Below are positions 44,725-57,603 of a stretch of 64,000 bases of DNA, piece by piece (the stretch's first letter is position 1; each line of letters begins with the position of its first letter). Source of the DNA: Actinomortierella ambigua (Eukaryota > Mortierellomycota > Mortierellomycetes > Mortierellales > Mortierellaceae); assembly GCA_016098155.1 (NCBI GenBank), contig JAAAJB010000053.1:31581-95580 (forward strand), read 5' to 3'. The notes beneath the pieces were generated by a model. The model made no database searches. It was not told where the DNA came from and saw nothing but the letters and a program-made list of their open reading frames with translations. A program made the position numbers and the translations under genes.

Positions 44725-47700
44725 TCACTCCTCCTCTGTCAGCTCATCCTCTTCTTCGTCTGACTCGTCCTTGTACCCAATCGACTTGGCCTTTGCGGCT
44801 CGGGATGCCATCCTAGACAAAGGGTGAAAAAAGGAAGAAGATTTTCTTTTTCAGTACTTCAGTTTGAGCCTCCTCCTTTTCATTTTTTTTGTGGCAACAC
44901 CCCCTCCTCCCTCCCATTCTTTTACCTTCGGACAGGCTCCTCAGTCTTCTTGACGCGCTTCACGCGCTTGGGTTTCACGGGAGCCTTGGATGCACGCTTA
45001 CGACGCAAGCTACTCTGTCGTTTCTTGTCGTCCTCTCCACTGCTTTCCTCCTCTTCCTCTTCGTTCTCGCGTCCGTTCTCGTCCTCGTCCTCATCCTCAC
45101 TCTCGGCATCCCGACGCTTGGAAGCTTGTCCCATAGATGCTATCGCTGTCCTTTTGCTCTTCTCTTGCCCAGATCCCGACGCCGATGTTGATGCAGCAGA
45201 GGCGCGCGCTCGTCCTGCGGCGCGTTGTGTGCGCTCACGGATCCACGACTCGGGGAGATAGGTTCGCTTGGCAATCTAAAAGAGAGAGAGAGAGAAAGAG
45301 AGATGGTCTGGTGTAAGGAAAAAGAGTACACGCAGAGAGAGAGAGGGGGGGAGAGAGTTCCATTTCAATTTTGCAATATATATTTTTATGTATCTTGTTT
45401 TTTGTACTCACCTCAGCCGAGACATCGCTCTTCGTCAACGGCACAAACAGCTCGCGCGGCAACTTGACCTGACCCGGGTAACTACTCAGGGTCCAGGCAT
45501 GGGCGCGGCAGCGCTCCTGAATCCGCCACTGTGTCAAATCGCTCAGCACATACACATTCTCCGAGCTGTCCTGCAGCTGCGCACACCGCACCGTCTTGAG
45601 CAGCGTCGCAATGTAGTAGTGGAGTGAAACGTTCTCGGCATTCGCCATCGCCTCCAGATAAAAGTCAATGTACGCCAGCGCCTGGTTCAGCTGCTCTGAT
45701 GTGTGTTGGTGTCCAGTCATGGCCGTGGTGGGAGCCGGCCGCGAGGATGGTCCCGAGGCACTCGTATCCGCTTCCTCGGGTGGCTCAATGGCAAAGTCGG
45801 GGTGGCTCGCCACCAGATGGATCACGCGCGCCAAAGTCAGTTCATTTAACATCAGAGTTTTGTCTATTATTGATGGCAAGACAGAAAGTGTGCGTGAAAG
45901 AGAGAGAGAGATAGTGAGAGAAAGTGATTAAAAAGAGTAAGTCTTCTCGCCATCCCCGTCTACCTCTAAGAAAACCTCGCTTCCTTTTTTTGTATATCCA
46001 TCCTCGCATTGTCTATCAACGGCTTACGAGGCACCTTACCATATGCTTGGCTCTTGGACTGCTTCACCAAGAAGCTCCGGATCGACACCCGAAGTTCGGC
46101 CTCAGGCTCATGGGCCGCCAATGCCAACACGGCCAAGTATCGAATGTGCAGTTCCTGCGCCCGTAGGTACTTTGTGATCCGCCCCGCAAAACTCTGCCGT
46201 ACCTGGTACACAGAGTCTTGCATGGTCAGTGCCAGACGTACGTACTCGGACACGGTCACCATCTTCTCATAGGTGGGACGGCACCGTGTCAGCTTCAACG
46301 CCGACCGTGCTGCCGCAAGACGCATGTGACTTTTCACAACGTTGCTATGGGAGGAGTAGGAGGAGAATTGTTTTTGTTTGTTTGTTTCAATAAGTGATCC
46401 AATAATCATACAGCAAAAAAACGCTTGGTTGTTCCGCCTAGTGCAAAGAGATGTAAGGATGAAATCTTTCTTTCCTTACCTTGTGTCCGTGTTGCGAGAG
46501 ATTTCACCTTCCTGTGAAAGAATAGTCCAGAGCAGCTTGAGTAGTGGCCGTGCAATCTCGGCAGCCAATCTTTCATTATTGGCATGGACGATGGCTCGGT
46601 TCACAAGCACCTTGAGACCCATGATCTTGCTCAGTGAGTTTTGATCAAGCTCCGTCTTGTCGACCCAGTCGCCATTCGGATCATATTGCACATCCAGGTT
46701 GGGCACATTAGTCATAAGCAACGTCTTCACAATAAACGACGAGATGGCGTCGCTCTTCGTTTCGTACACCTGTGGCGCATAGAGCGCAAGCTGCGACAGA
46801 ATCGTCAGAGATCGGAGGAGGTAGTTCGAGTCTGCTTTCAAATGACGCAAAGCATCCTATTCATATGAGGCAAGCATTGAAATGAAAAAAAAAAACAAAC
46901 AGTGTGGTGGATGGGTAAGCGCACAGGACTTGAAAACTTGAGATTTAGATCACCGAAATCCTTTCTCTCTCTCTCTCCCCTTCCTTCTTGTTTTCCTCTC
47001 CTCTCAATTGAAACGGCCACAAAAGAGGTATACAACTTACCTCAAGAACTCGTGTGCAGAGATCCTCTCCATCAGGGAAACCAGCGGCGACAATGGCAGC
47101 ATGACGAGCTTGGAGAGGTGTGCCCGTCTGTAAAAAGTGGAACAGGGTCTCCTTGGCCGATAAGTTTGATGGCAACGACTTTGGGTATTGTTTTGTGAAC
47201 TCGGCCAAGGTAAACAGCGAGTCGGACACGCCTAACGATTCGGGATCATTCAGAAGCCCCACCATGGGCTCCAAGTGGTCCTTAAACAGTGCAGGCAGAA
47301 CCACGGAAATCGTCCGAAGCAGGTCACCCGACACATCACGGGTTGCATCATTGTTGGCCACATTATCGATCAGCTCCGTCATTGTCTCCTTGTTAATCAG
47401 GATAAAGCTGGCTCGCTGAAGGAGAAGATCAAACAGTTCGGATGCACTTGGCACAATATTGTTGATTCTCTGGCGTGTCTCTTGCTACATCACCCAAAAA
47501 AAAATTAAATACATGAGTATGAAGTGAGTCAACAAAACCACCACATGCACATATGCAGTGATCAAAGTAGCATGTCGAAAAGGAAGCAGTCGCTTGCCCC
47601 TACCAAAGCAGTTCGGATGCCTTCAAGATTGCGCCGAGAGTCGATACAACTCTTTGCCAAGTTGATCATCCGGGAATCATTCGCCTCGGCAAACTTGTAC

Positions 47701-50310
47701 AACACCAGCGACGACTTTGTAGGATCCGAGAGCCGTGCCGATAAAATCTTGATAATTGACCCGACTCTTTTCTGCGCGTCCTCCGTATCCTCACCGCTCT
47801 TTGTCATCTCTGCAAGCTGACTACACAGCTCTAGATACACCTTCAAAGGTGACCGCAATTCGACACTACGCTTGATGACAGAGAGGAATCCGGTCCTACC
47901 ACGAGCATCCAGCGATCCAAACACAGTGACGAGCCGTTGTGTCCGAACCGTCGCCGACCCATTTGCCGGGAAGATGGTTGTGTACACGGCCGAGTCCACA
48001 GATGCGATAATATCGGGGTCGTTGGAGTAGATGGCGTGAAAGAGAGCTGATGCCATCCAGCCAAAGTGAGAGAGACTCCTTCTTGTTCCATTCTCACTAT
48101 GTTGTGGTTTTATCGTTGCGGAGCAAATTGTTCATAGTCAGCATTGCGCCGCCATCAGAATACGAGTCGTGACAAAGAAATACACCTTTCGACCTTTTCA
48201 ACACCTACATTTCTGGGTAAGCCTGGTTGTACAGAACTGAGAGAGCCTTGATGGCTTCTTGGGAAACAGACTTCTTTTTGTCTTTACAGCGATGACCAAT
48301 CTGCTCCAGGACTCCCTTTGTGACATGGTGCAGACTCGCCTCATAATCCAGTTCGCCAACCACCCTGCAAGTCGTTGCCCGAACCTTTTCCTCTGTGTCA
48401 ATGACCTTCTCCAACAGACAGTCTAACGAAAACAAAACAAAACAAAAAAGAGTAGCAAAGACGTTGGGCTTAGCATTTTTCAAGGTGGCCATTGATATTT
48501 TTGTTGATATGGGCATTGCAGGCAGCTGTGTTCCTTATTTTTGTCTTCTTACCGCAAAGTTCCTTTGAGAGATCGCCATGAGACTTTAGGATAGATGTCA
48601 AAGACTCGACCCATGCCACGCGAATCTGGGGCATCCTATCGTTTCTCCGCGATAACCATGTCTTCCATGTCGACTCGTACTGCTTGTGAAGCTGAGAGGT
48701 CTTTTCTGCAAACATCTTTCCGAGGGTCTCCGTGGCCAGTTGACGAATGGCGACATCAGACATCTATCCGCCGGGTGAGGGGTGGATCGTAAAATTCGAT
48801 TCATTAGTATAATGAGAACACGCGCGCCAGGTTCATATAGTCCCAGTATTCACTTGAAGCTTGTGGTCGTTTGCTTACCTTGAGCTCTTCTTCCAGCTGA
48901 GGCACAACACTGAGAAGTAGTCCTGGAGCGCCCTTCATGACTTCAACGATCAATTGGTGCACAGTTTTCAAGTCGTCCATCTCCTTGGTTGATAGATCCT
49001 GCTTCCCTGACGTAGAGATTACGTCAGAAAAGTACTATGAAAAAAAAAAGAAGAATAAGAAATTGTTAAAAACGCGCCACACCTACACAACTTTGGTTAT
49101 TCTTTGGCGCCTCATGCGAAAAAAGGTAGGGACTATGGTACCTGAAAGACAGGCCGCTGAAGCTGATCGGCACACTGATTACCAATATCGCAGGCCAATC
49201 GATACGCGGCTAGATTATCCGCCTAAATGAGGCGAAGGGGGGGGGTGATAAAGTTGGGTGCAATGCACAACGTCAGTGATTGTTTCGATAGATGATATGA
49301 AGAGGGCATGTCAATTGATCAAAACTGCAATGTCGCTTCATTGACATACCTGACGCTTGGGTAGGAACTGCGCGAGGATCAGATCGACAGAGTCCTGAGG
49401 TAGCTGCGCGGATTCGGCTATGACATGTTGCAGGAGCTCGGACATGCAGATTTGAATGTTTTTCGATTGCTCCGGTCTTCAACATTGTTAGAGTATACAT
49501 ACAGATGGAGGGGGGGGGTAACAGAGTAGACCGAGAAAGTTAGAGAGTCATGACAACACATTTTTTCTCCTCTTTCATAGTGAAGACACTGATCTCACAT
49601 TGAAAACACTTACCGGACAGCATCAAAAATGTCTCTGAAGAGGTTGTTGACGAGTGGCTCTGCATTTTTGAGCTCCGTCAGGAGTACAATGGACTTGACC
49701 GCGGACAGACTTTCGAGGAGATAATAGTACATACTGTAGTAGGGGCTAGTCATGAAGGACAAGCTTCGAAGTTGCTCGATGAACAACTCAAAGATTTCCT
49801 ATTGAAGGATGGGGAGGGGTTGGGCAAAACGAGATGTTAGGTACTCTAGAGTGGTTTCTCCTTCGGCTGCCAGTGAGCATGCTGCCAAAACATTAGCTTA
49901 CTCGGAGATGCTTGGGGTTGTATGGAGCATCAGGCGCATACAGACGGAGCAGATCTGCGATGCAGCAGGAAACATAAATCTTCACACCCCTGTCCTTGTG
50001 GCGCATAAGCGAGGGATCAATGAGCTGCTTCGTGACTGACGACAGGGATGCCGTATCTGTCGTCTCCTGAGGGAGGTTTTTCAGCTCATTGTGTAATTCC
50101 TATGTCGGCGTCAAATGGTGGAACATTAGGAACCTTGCCAGGGGAAAAGGGGTTCTTTGCTTTGCTCATTCAAACTTTGCCAGGAACGGTTATCTTTGAA
50201 ATAGCCTCAGGCCGTTTATCCAGTCCTACCTTCAGCTTCTTCAGCAGCTCTGTTGCTGTACCAGATAGCCTCTGGTTGAATGTGAGCGTGGTCATGGCAG
50301 GGGTGACCAT
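44725..50310 (-). CDS. PDS5: Cohesin-associated HEAT-repeat protein Pds5
   Basis: Fifteen minus-strand exons join in phase (1253 residues): 50310-50230, 50099-49902, 49798-49614, 49476-49350, 49222-49142, 49034-48879, 48763-48553, 48422-48209, 48096-47604, 47484-47041, 46856-46480, 46344-46040, 45863-45412, 45275-44926 and 44812-44725. The chain is helical HEAT-like repeat throughout. Pds5 landmarks include LRLYAPDAPY, YYLLESLSAVKSIVLL, LLLSVVPQLEEEL, CRVVGELDYEASLHH, FGWMASALFHAIYSNDPDI and the final KSHMRLAAARSALKL region. Pds5 binds Scc1 with Wapl and Eco1 to control cohesin release and sister cohesion in the nucleus. The tail is charged (acidic runs, RKRASKAPVKPKR) and probably disordered. 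Every intron is canonical. It is divergent to the TFIIIC-like gene, 224 nt apart. Confidence 0.92.
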
Positions 50311-50534
50311 GGTCGAGTGTATGATGCGATGGTGGCAACGATGGGAGAAACTTTCGCGAAGGAGAGTAGGGGCACAGCAAAAACATGAAAATTGGTGGCC
50401 CTGAGAGGCTGAGACGGAGGAGAATTTGGGAGGCTTTGCTCACCAACGGTGGCAACCTGCTGCTGTCGGTTTTATTTGGTGTCCTTTGTCGCGTCTTTAG
50501 ACAATTAACTACCGGTTCACCATTGCATTTTACA

Positions 50535-51643
50535 ATGTCCATGCAGATCCCTATTCGCCCTCTGCCTGAAGACAGTCAGCTCGACCATGATACAGACTTC
50601 ATATCGGCCCCTGTCCTTGACATCGATAGAACGCCGCTCTATGTCGTTGAGTTTCCCGGACATATCAGGAAGCCAAAGAGCCCTCGATCCATGCTCAAGG
50701 TCAAAGAGCTGCTTGGAGGAGAACAGCGACTGCTGAAGGTAAAGGAGAGGGTTTTTGAGTCACCTAGCCCCTTTATTTTGGGGTTCATTCACACGTGCGG
50801 TGCCGCTGAGCCCTCCTTTGGCTAAACCCTCGTGGAACTGGGCACTCCAAACTTTTTTTGTTCTTTCCCTCGGCCTTTCTCTTCCTTGTCTTCTAGAACT
50901 TCTTGACAGGGAGACTGCAACCCGAGTTAAGCTACCGGAGACGAGACCCCTTCTCAACACCAATTCAAGGAGAGCTGGTGCCGACACAAAACATTGTCAT
51001 CAAAGTCACAAAGCGCTACAAGGTCCCCAAGAAGCCTGATTCGACAGCCAAGCTCACTGCCAAGGATATTCCTGAGGATGCCATTCCGGATGAGTGCTCG
51101 TATCAACTTATTGGTGTTGCAAAGAAAACGATACGCTTTGTCTCGTTGGCGGACTACCAGTACCAAATGGACACGGATAATGAGATTTACAAGATCAAGA
51201 AAGATATGATTGATTTGAAGTGTAAGTATCCTGATTTCCTTGACTGACAAATTCTCTCAAGATGAAGAGTTGTGCGGAGCAAATTATAATTTCGCGTACA
51301 AAGCCAGCCATCATGAAATAAGAAGCTCACCTGCTCTACTCTTTACTTCCTCATACTAGTCGAAAAACTCCAAAACTTCAAGATCGATAAACTGCCGGAA
51401 GAAGAATACGCAAACTTGCAGGTCGTTCCTCCTCTGATCACCTCGCACTACCCTTTCCCCGTAAAGTACAGGTATGCACAGCCCCCCCCCTCTCCCAGCT
51501 GTTCACCTGCTCACAAATAGTTGATTTACCAAGCACGTTCCCCAACTTACACACATCTTCATTCAAATCGGCCAACGATCGATAGGTATCAAGAGCCTGG
51601 TGCATTTGGACCAGAGTCAGACAACGAGGGCAAGAAAAAGTGA
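50535..51643 (+). CDS. TFIIIC tau95/GTF3C5-like protein, N-terminal half only
   Basis: Exons 50535-50738, 50897-51221, 51360-51471 and 51586-51643 (232 residues). The whole chain aligns with the N-terminal triple-barrel part of Tfc1/Sfc1/GTF3C5: LYVVEFPGHIRKPKSPR, LLGGEQRLLK, LSYRRRDPFSTPI, IVIKVTKRYK, RFVSLADYQYQ, and the helical end PPLITSHYPFPVKYRYQEPG. The full protein in other fungi and animals continues for 250 or more residues with a DNA-binding domain. Here the last exon ends in ESDNEGKKK and stop, 85 nt from the convergent NAF1 stop, so no C-terminal half fits. It could be a split subunit, a truncated paralogue, or a Tfc1 form in which the other half is encoded elsewhere. Splice phases all agree. 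Confidence 0.75.
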
Positions 51644-51728
51644 AGACGAACTCTGCTCCAAGCGGGTCTAAATACAATGGCGGTTTCATTTTTTTTTGGT
51701 CTTTTTATTGCGCAAAAGTGGGATTCAC

Positions 51729-51987
51729 TCACGGACCTTGCCCAGGCTGATTCTGCGTGGGGTACAGATTAGAAAGTGCATTCATAATATTCTGTCGTTG
51801 TTGTTGCTGCTGCTGTTGCTGTACAGACTGTCCATCCTGTGGTGGGTACGGATTTGCTTGGTGGGCGGGTTGCAGAGGGCTGAAAGACGGGTTGGAAAAG
51901 GAAGGCGATGCGTTTTGTTGTGCAAACGCATGAGATGATTGGGCATGGGTTACAGGCTGATTCACCTGCGCTGGCTGGTAATGCTGC

Positions 51988-52018
<31 letters not shown>

Positions 52019-53717
52019 GCTGTTGTTGATGTTGGTAGGCCGCCATGGCATGTTGTTCCTGGAGCTGGCGAATTTGGTCCTGTTGTTCCTGTAGCCGCCT
52101 CAGAGTCTCTTGAGCTTGCTGGATCTGCATTTGATACTGAAGCTGTTGTTGCTGTTGTTGTTGCTGAAGACGTTGCTGTTGTTGCTGATGGTGTTGTTGT
52201 TGCTGGAACGGCTGTGGCGGCTGTTGCGGCTGTGGCGTGGTTCCCATCATGCGATGAACCTCCCGCTGTTGTTGCTGGTACCATGGAAGCGACGACGCGC
52301 CGCTATGCACATGATTGGTGTGGCCTCCACGATGACTACTTCCATGTCCACCTCCCCTTGTGGCGGCATTACCGCCAGTGGCTGTGGGTCGTTGCAAGAT
52401 ACGATACCCGTCCTCGTTTGGTAGAGATGGCTGAGGCAACGTCGACGACATATCTCCCGAAATGGCCTGCAGGGCTACGAGCTCATCGGTACTCATCCTT
52501 GGTGTCTTGTCCTTGGAACCGGCTGGCCCCTTGCGTTTCGTCTTGAGCATGCGCTTGTGTTCCATCTCTTTCTCATCGTCCGAAAACTCGAGTTCAACCT
52601 CGTCGACTTCTTCGTCGTAGCGGTTACTAGCATCACTTCCTTTGAGGGCCTTCAACGGTTGTGTCAGAACGACCGAACTATGCTCCTTGACATTGTACAC
52701 TTTGGTGCCGACCTTGCAACATGCTGGAATCTCGGTTGCATTGTTGAAACGAATCGAATACAACGGTCGTACAACAGGTCCAAAGGTCTCAAAAATCTAT
52801 GAGAGAAAGTAGTGCACAAATAGTAAGAGGAATTAAGTCTAGTGTTGCACCTAAACAGTCGAGTGGGGTGCAAAGGCGTGTGCTTGGAATGGACAAAAAA
52901 AATTACCTCGCCAAGGATGATCTTCTCCGTCCTCTCCGGATTGCTCTCGTCCACAACCACGACCACACTGCCAGAATCTAGGACACTGACGTCACCGCTG
53001 TTGATAGCCTCGACAACAATGACATTGTCCACCATGGCATAGATGGCGCCAATCTCTTCCAAGTGCTTGTCGGAAGTCAGCTCGATCTGAGGCTTTGTGA
53101 CCTCGGGCAGCTGGACAAGTTCATTCTTTGTATGCAGAAAACCTGCTGCTGCTCCGCTTCCTGCCTCATCGTCATCCTCATCCATGTCACCCAATGCGAC
53201 TAGTGCCTTCTCGCGCTGCTCGATGGTGAGGGTGGCTGTTGGCAGTCCGTCGATATCGGACTCTGAGTCTGAATCCGAGTCGCTCTCAGAGGATGCCCTA
53301 TTTACGAAGGATGGTCGATGTGCAACACATGTTAGAGAGTCGTGCTACCCCGCAACTAGCGTCAAAACAAAACAAAACAAAAAATGACATTGCGGATCAT
53401 ATAGGCAATCAGAACACATACGGGACAGGATCGTCATCGTCATCTTCGCCGCTTGATTCCAAATCACTCGATTCGTATCCATCTGTGGGCATTTTGGAGT
53501 CGCTGTCGGCCAGCGCGGCATCAAGGCGATCTTCCGTGGTCATTGCAGATGGCTCTGATACTATCTCTACTGCAGGAGGTTGTTGGGGATTGAGTGCCTC
53601 AGCCGATGCGATAGATGGGGTGGTTGTGATGGTGGCAACGGCAGGTGGAGCGGACTCCATATCAACGTCCATGGTGTGCTGCTGTAGTTGTGGTTGGGTA
53701 TCTGGTGTGGTGTCCAT
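51729..53717 (-). CDS. NAF1: H/ACA snoRNP assembly factor Naf1
   Basis: Minus-strand exons 53717-53422, 53297-52907 and 52796-51729 (584 residues). An acidic, Ser/Asp-rich N-terminus leads to the Gar1-like core domain: LEEIGAIYAMVDNVIVVEAI, LDSGSVVVVVDESNPERTEK, IIGE-type strand, then IFETFGPVVRPLYSIRFNN and VGTKVYNVKEHSSVV. This is the Naf1 fold that holds dyskerin/Cbf5 during H/ACA RNP assembly before Gar1 replaces it in the nucleus. The C-terminal 250 residues are Gln-rich with long pure Gln tracts, then Pro/Asn/Gln. The first ATG, MDTTPDTQPQ at 53717, was chosen; the frame extends slightly further up without ATG. Confidence 0.88.
51983..52028 (-). repeat. CAA/CAG tract encoding poly-Gln in NAF1
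   Basis: About 15 consecutive CAA/CAG codons on the minus strand, within a wider Gln-rich C-terminal region (51790-52290). Confidence 0.9.
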
Positions 53718-55091
53718 GATCGAGGTGTTTTTGAAGAAGGGCAAGACCCGAGGAGGCTATAGAGAGTCCAGGGGATGGAGGGGGTGACTCGGCAAACCAA
53801 CAAGGATGGGTGAGAAGAGGACCAGAGAGGGGGGTAACAACATACGAAAAAAAAAGAAAAAAAGAAAAGTAAAGAAAGGGGTGGCTTGGCTGTTTGGTTC
53901 ATTGACTTCATTCCACAGGGCTTTCTTTCCCCCCGTTCCAAGTTATTGGGCCGACATTTTGTCCCTGTTCGTGTGTGTCTGTTCTTGTCACTCTCACTCT
54001 CCCTTCTCTCCCTTTCCTCTCCCCTCTCTCACTCTCTCACTGTATCTCACTTCTCTCTCTCACTCTCTCTCTTCCATGTACACAAATCCTTGCAACAAAA
54101 GGATCTGGGAAGGACTGCATGGAAGAGAGGTGAGGCTCCCAGGATATGCATGGCAAGAATAGACACAAAGAGGCCATCCTTCCAGCCGATCAAGGAGACC
54201 CTTGAGGCCAAGGGAAACATTTCAACCAAAAAAAAAAAAAAAGACAGCGACAAAGAGCACGGAAACCACAATGGAGATCTGGATATTTGGAGATGCAGAT
54301 CCGCAAAGAATAATAATAATAATAATAATAATGGGCGGCTTTGGGCGAGTCCGTGCGGGAAGGGATGACAGCTCCAGGTCCGGCCGATGGTAGAACAAGA
54401 CAAGACATGATAGGACAGGGCTGGGCTGGGCTAGCTAGGCTCTTGAAGGGAAATCACAACCGACACGCTGGGTGGCGTTGTTGTTGGGGGAGAAAGGAAG
54501 AAAGAGAGAAAGAAAGGGTCCTGTCTCACGCACGCGATATAGAGCTGGTGCCCCCCGACAACCGGTAGTCAGGGAGACCAAGACAGGGGAGCCAAATGAC
54601 TGGCTGGCTCACCCCCAATACCCAAAATTGGAGAGAAACAACAGCGAACGAGAATGAGAGAGAGTGTGTGTATAAATGTAAGAGAAAAAGAGAAGTGAGC
54701 GGAGAGCATTAGTGATTGGGAGATTGAGTTGGTACCTTATTTTTTTTTTGGCGTTCCCTTTTCATATCACTTGTTTCTTTTCTTCTTCTTTTTTCTCTCT
54801 TGCAAACATTCCCTTGTCCTGGCAACCCTTCTTCCTCTCTCTGTCTCTCTCCACCCTCCTCATTCACATCCATTCTGATCCCAACTTTATAGAGTGCCTG
54901 AGATTACTTTTCTGTGCGTGTGTCTCTCTCTCTTTCTCTGTCCCTTTCCTCTGCCTGTCTCTCGTGAAACGGGTCATTTGGGACTTCCTCGTCACCGTTC
55001 CTGCGCGTGTTCCTGTTTAGCAGCTTCATCCAACACCTTTTGAACTTGGTTTCTGCCATCACTGCCATCTCGCCCCTCATTCACTCTCACT
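53718..55091. other. Long divergent intergenic region
   Basis: About 1.37 kb between the starts of NAF1 (-) and the Skt5-like gene (+). It contains A/G-rich and C/T-rich tracts, an AAT microsatellite, a GA-rich stretch at 54640-54700 and a pyrimidine-rich leader at 54770-54980. No gene is seen; the open frames here are repeat-driven. Confidence 0.55.
54309..54332 (+). repeat. (AAT)n microsatellite
   Basis: Eight AAT units in the intergenic region upstream of the Skt5-like gene. Confidence 0.9.
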
Positions 55092-57603
55092 ATGGCAGCA
55101 AGCGTCTCCCCCACCATCCAAAACGGATCACTTCCCGGCGAACAACAGCAGTCGTTCTATGCTGATGTTCCTACTGATGACTACACACAACAACAGCAGC
55201 AGCAACAACATGCATCACCTCCTTCCTCCATCCATAATGCTCCCCCTCCACAGTCATACCAGCACCAGCCGCACCCAGAGGTGCCTTTCCAGCAACTGTC
55301 TCCTGAGGAGTTACAGCAGATGGACGAGCAGCAACAACAGCTCTATCTTCAACAGCAGCAGTACCAGTATGAGCAGCAGTTGATGTTCCAGCAACAGCAG
55401 CAGCAGCAGCTTCAGATGCAGCAGCAATACGACCAAGAGATGTACCAGCAGCAGACGGTCCAGTCTTGGCAACAGCAAGGACAAGGGCAACCACAGCCTG
55501 TCGAGATGGAACAGCCGGTCCTTTCGCACGCGCATCTCAAACCTGGCCACAAGGCCACGCTTCTCTCTTACACGCAGACATTAGAGCTGTACCGTCAAAA
55601 TGCAAAGAAGACGAATGATCCCGAGCTGCAGTTTGAGTTTGCAGCCTTTATGATCGACGCTGGCAAACCCTTGGAGGACGCACAGACACGGACTGAGCTG
55701 TTTGATGAGGCCATGAAGCTGCTGCGCAAGCTGGCAACGAATGGCCATGCCGAGTCGCAACACTACCTGGCCGAGTGCTATGCGTCAGGCTTTGCCAAGG
55801 GTAAGCCTGATTTTGACAAGGGCTTCCCGCTTTGGGTGCAGGCATCCAAGCATGGCCACCCAGACGCCGCCTACCGAACAGGACGTTGCTATGATGAAGG
55901 ATTGGGCACAAGAAAGGACAATGCCAGAGCTGTCCAGTTTTACAGGTATGCATCAAGAATATACGCCTGGACCCACACACATACATACACACATACACAC
56001 ACATGCATACCCACACATGGACACACACACCACCACACACACCTTCGCCTATGACTAGGCTCTATTCCGATCAGCCTATCATCATCCGGACTAGTTGTCA
56101 TGATTCGGTGATCCCGCTCCAATGACCACAAAGTATGAAAGTTTGGAAGGCCGGAGGTTATGGGGAGCAAGGATTGTTCATTATGGATCATCATCTACAG
56201 AGTCAAACGGTGTCCTGACTAACGAAACGAGAAGGATAGACACCGAACAAAACGGACAAACAAACCAAACCAATATGATTCTCCACCCCGGTTTTTTTTT
56301 TATTATTATTTCGACGCCAAAAAAGAAAAGCCAAATGCCTTTTTTTATTTCGTTGTCTCTTTGTGCACTGCTCAGAAATGACAAGGCACCGAACAACTGG
56401 CTCCAGCAAGGAATGTGAAAGGAGGAGGAGGAGGAGGAGCAATGACGAGAGGCCTTCTTCTTTGGGAATGACAACATATGCATGGAGATATGGACTGTAT
56501 TTGTATTAGCTCATCCACATTTTAGCACACAGCAAACAAAACGACATACTCGGCGGAGAAACGAACAGACTCCTCAATGGGGACTGATGACGGGCAAAAC
56601 TTGCTTTTTTTTTTTTTTTTTATGCGAGGGAAGGCGTGATGATATGCGCTGAATATAGACACACTATCGCGGTGTCAGTTCAGCACACAAACACACAGAC
56701 GCGCGGTGTCTGTTTCTCTCCTCCTGACCTTCCTTCATCCGCCCCCCAAACTCCCCTCTCCCCCCTCTTTCTTTCTCTCAAACGCTCCTCAACTCTTTTC
56801 TTATTTTACCATTCTTCTCCTCCCCTCCCCCTCCACCTCCCTTCCTCTCCTTTGGAGTTGGTAGTCAGCCCCTGCTAACGACAATTGATATATTTTTACA
56901 TCTTTTTTTCTTCTCACGGAATGTCAATAGGAAAGCTGCGTCTGCCAACCATCCAGGAGCAATGTGGCGCCTGGGCGTGATTACACTGTATGGAGAGCTC
57001 GGTGTGCAGGCTTCACCCCGAGATGGCGTCAAGTGGCTCAAGCGCGCAGCTCAGGCTGCAACCCCCGAGTTCCCCTTTGCGCTGTACGAGCTTGCCCAGC
57101 TGCATGAGCGCGGTATTGAGAACATTGTCTTTGTCGACCCCGAGTATTCAGTCTCGTTGTATTCGCAGGCAGCAGAGCTCGGGCACGCAGCATCGGCATT
57201 CCGCTTGGGCGAATGCTGGGAGTATGGAAAGCTTGGATGCAAACAGGACCCCCGCCTTTCGATCCACTACTACACCCTGGCCGCGCAGCAAGAGCACCCA
57301 GAGGCATGCTTTGCATTGGCTGCATGGTACCTGGTCGGCTCGCCGGGCATCCTGCCCCAGTCGGATGCCGAGGCATACATCTGGGCCAAGCGTGCGGCCG
57401 ACAAGGGCCTGGCCAAGGCGCTGTATGCGATGGGCTACTTCACCGAGGTCGGCATTGGTCCACGCAAGGATGCAGAGCAAGCAATTGAGTGGTACAAGAA
57501 GGCGGCACAGGCTGGCGACAAGCGTGCTGTGCAGCGGCTGGAGGGCGTTCCAATTGACGACAAGAAGGATGGCAAGCGGGACGAAAAGTGCACCATTATG
57601 TAG
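55092..57603 (+). CDS. SKT5: Sel1-repeat, CaaX-terminated protein (Skt5/Chs4-like chitin synthase activator)
   Basis: Exons 55092-55945 and 56931-57603 (508 residues). The first 150 residues are Gln-rich with pure Gln runs. From about residue 160 come Sel1-type repeats: AESQHYLAECYASGFAKGKP, DAAYRTGRCYDEGLGTRKDN, AMWRLGVITLYGELG, AASAFRLGECWEYGKLGCKQ and ALYAMGYFTEVGIGPRKDAE. The chain ends in CTIM, a CaaX farnesylation box like the one in yeast Skt5/Chs4, which recruits and activates chitin synthase III at the plasma membrane. The repeat region plus the CaaX end supports that family; the exact partner is inference. The single intron is 985 nt, long for this window, and begins with a CA microsatellite. 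Splicing joins FYR and KAASANHPGAMW in phase. Confidence 0.85.
55946..56930 (+). other. Unusually long intron of the Skt5-like gene
   Basis: A 985-nt GT-AG intron that starts with CA repeats (55970-56042), then has T tracts (56290-56345, 56606-56622) and a C/T-rich 3' half leading to TGTCAATAG. No coding sequence or structured RNA is recognised. Confidence 0.6.

Noticed and set aside
53718..55091. Several open frames in the NAF1-Skt5 divergent region
   Set aside because: They are driven by CT, GA and A tracts, do not splice together and show no domain or codon bias.
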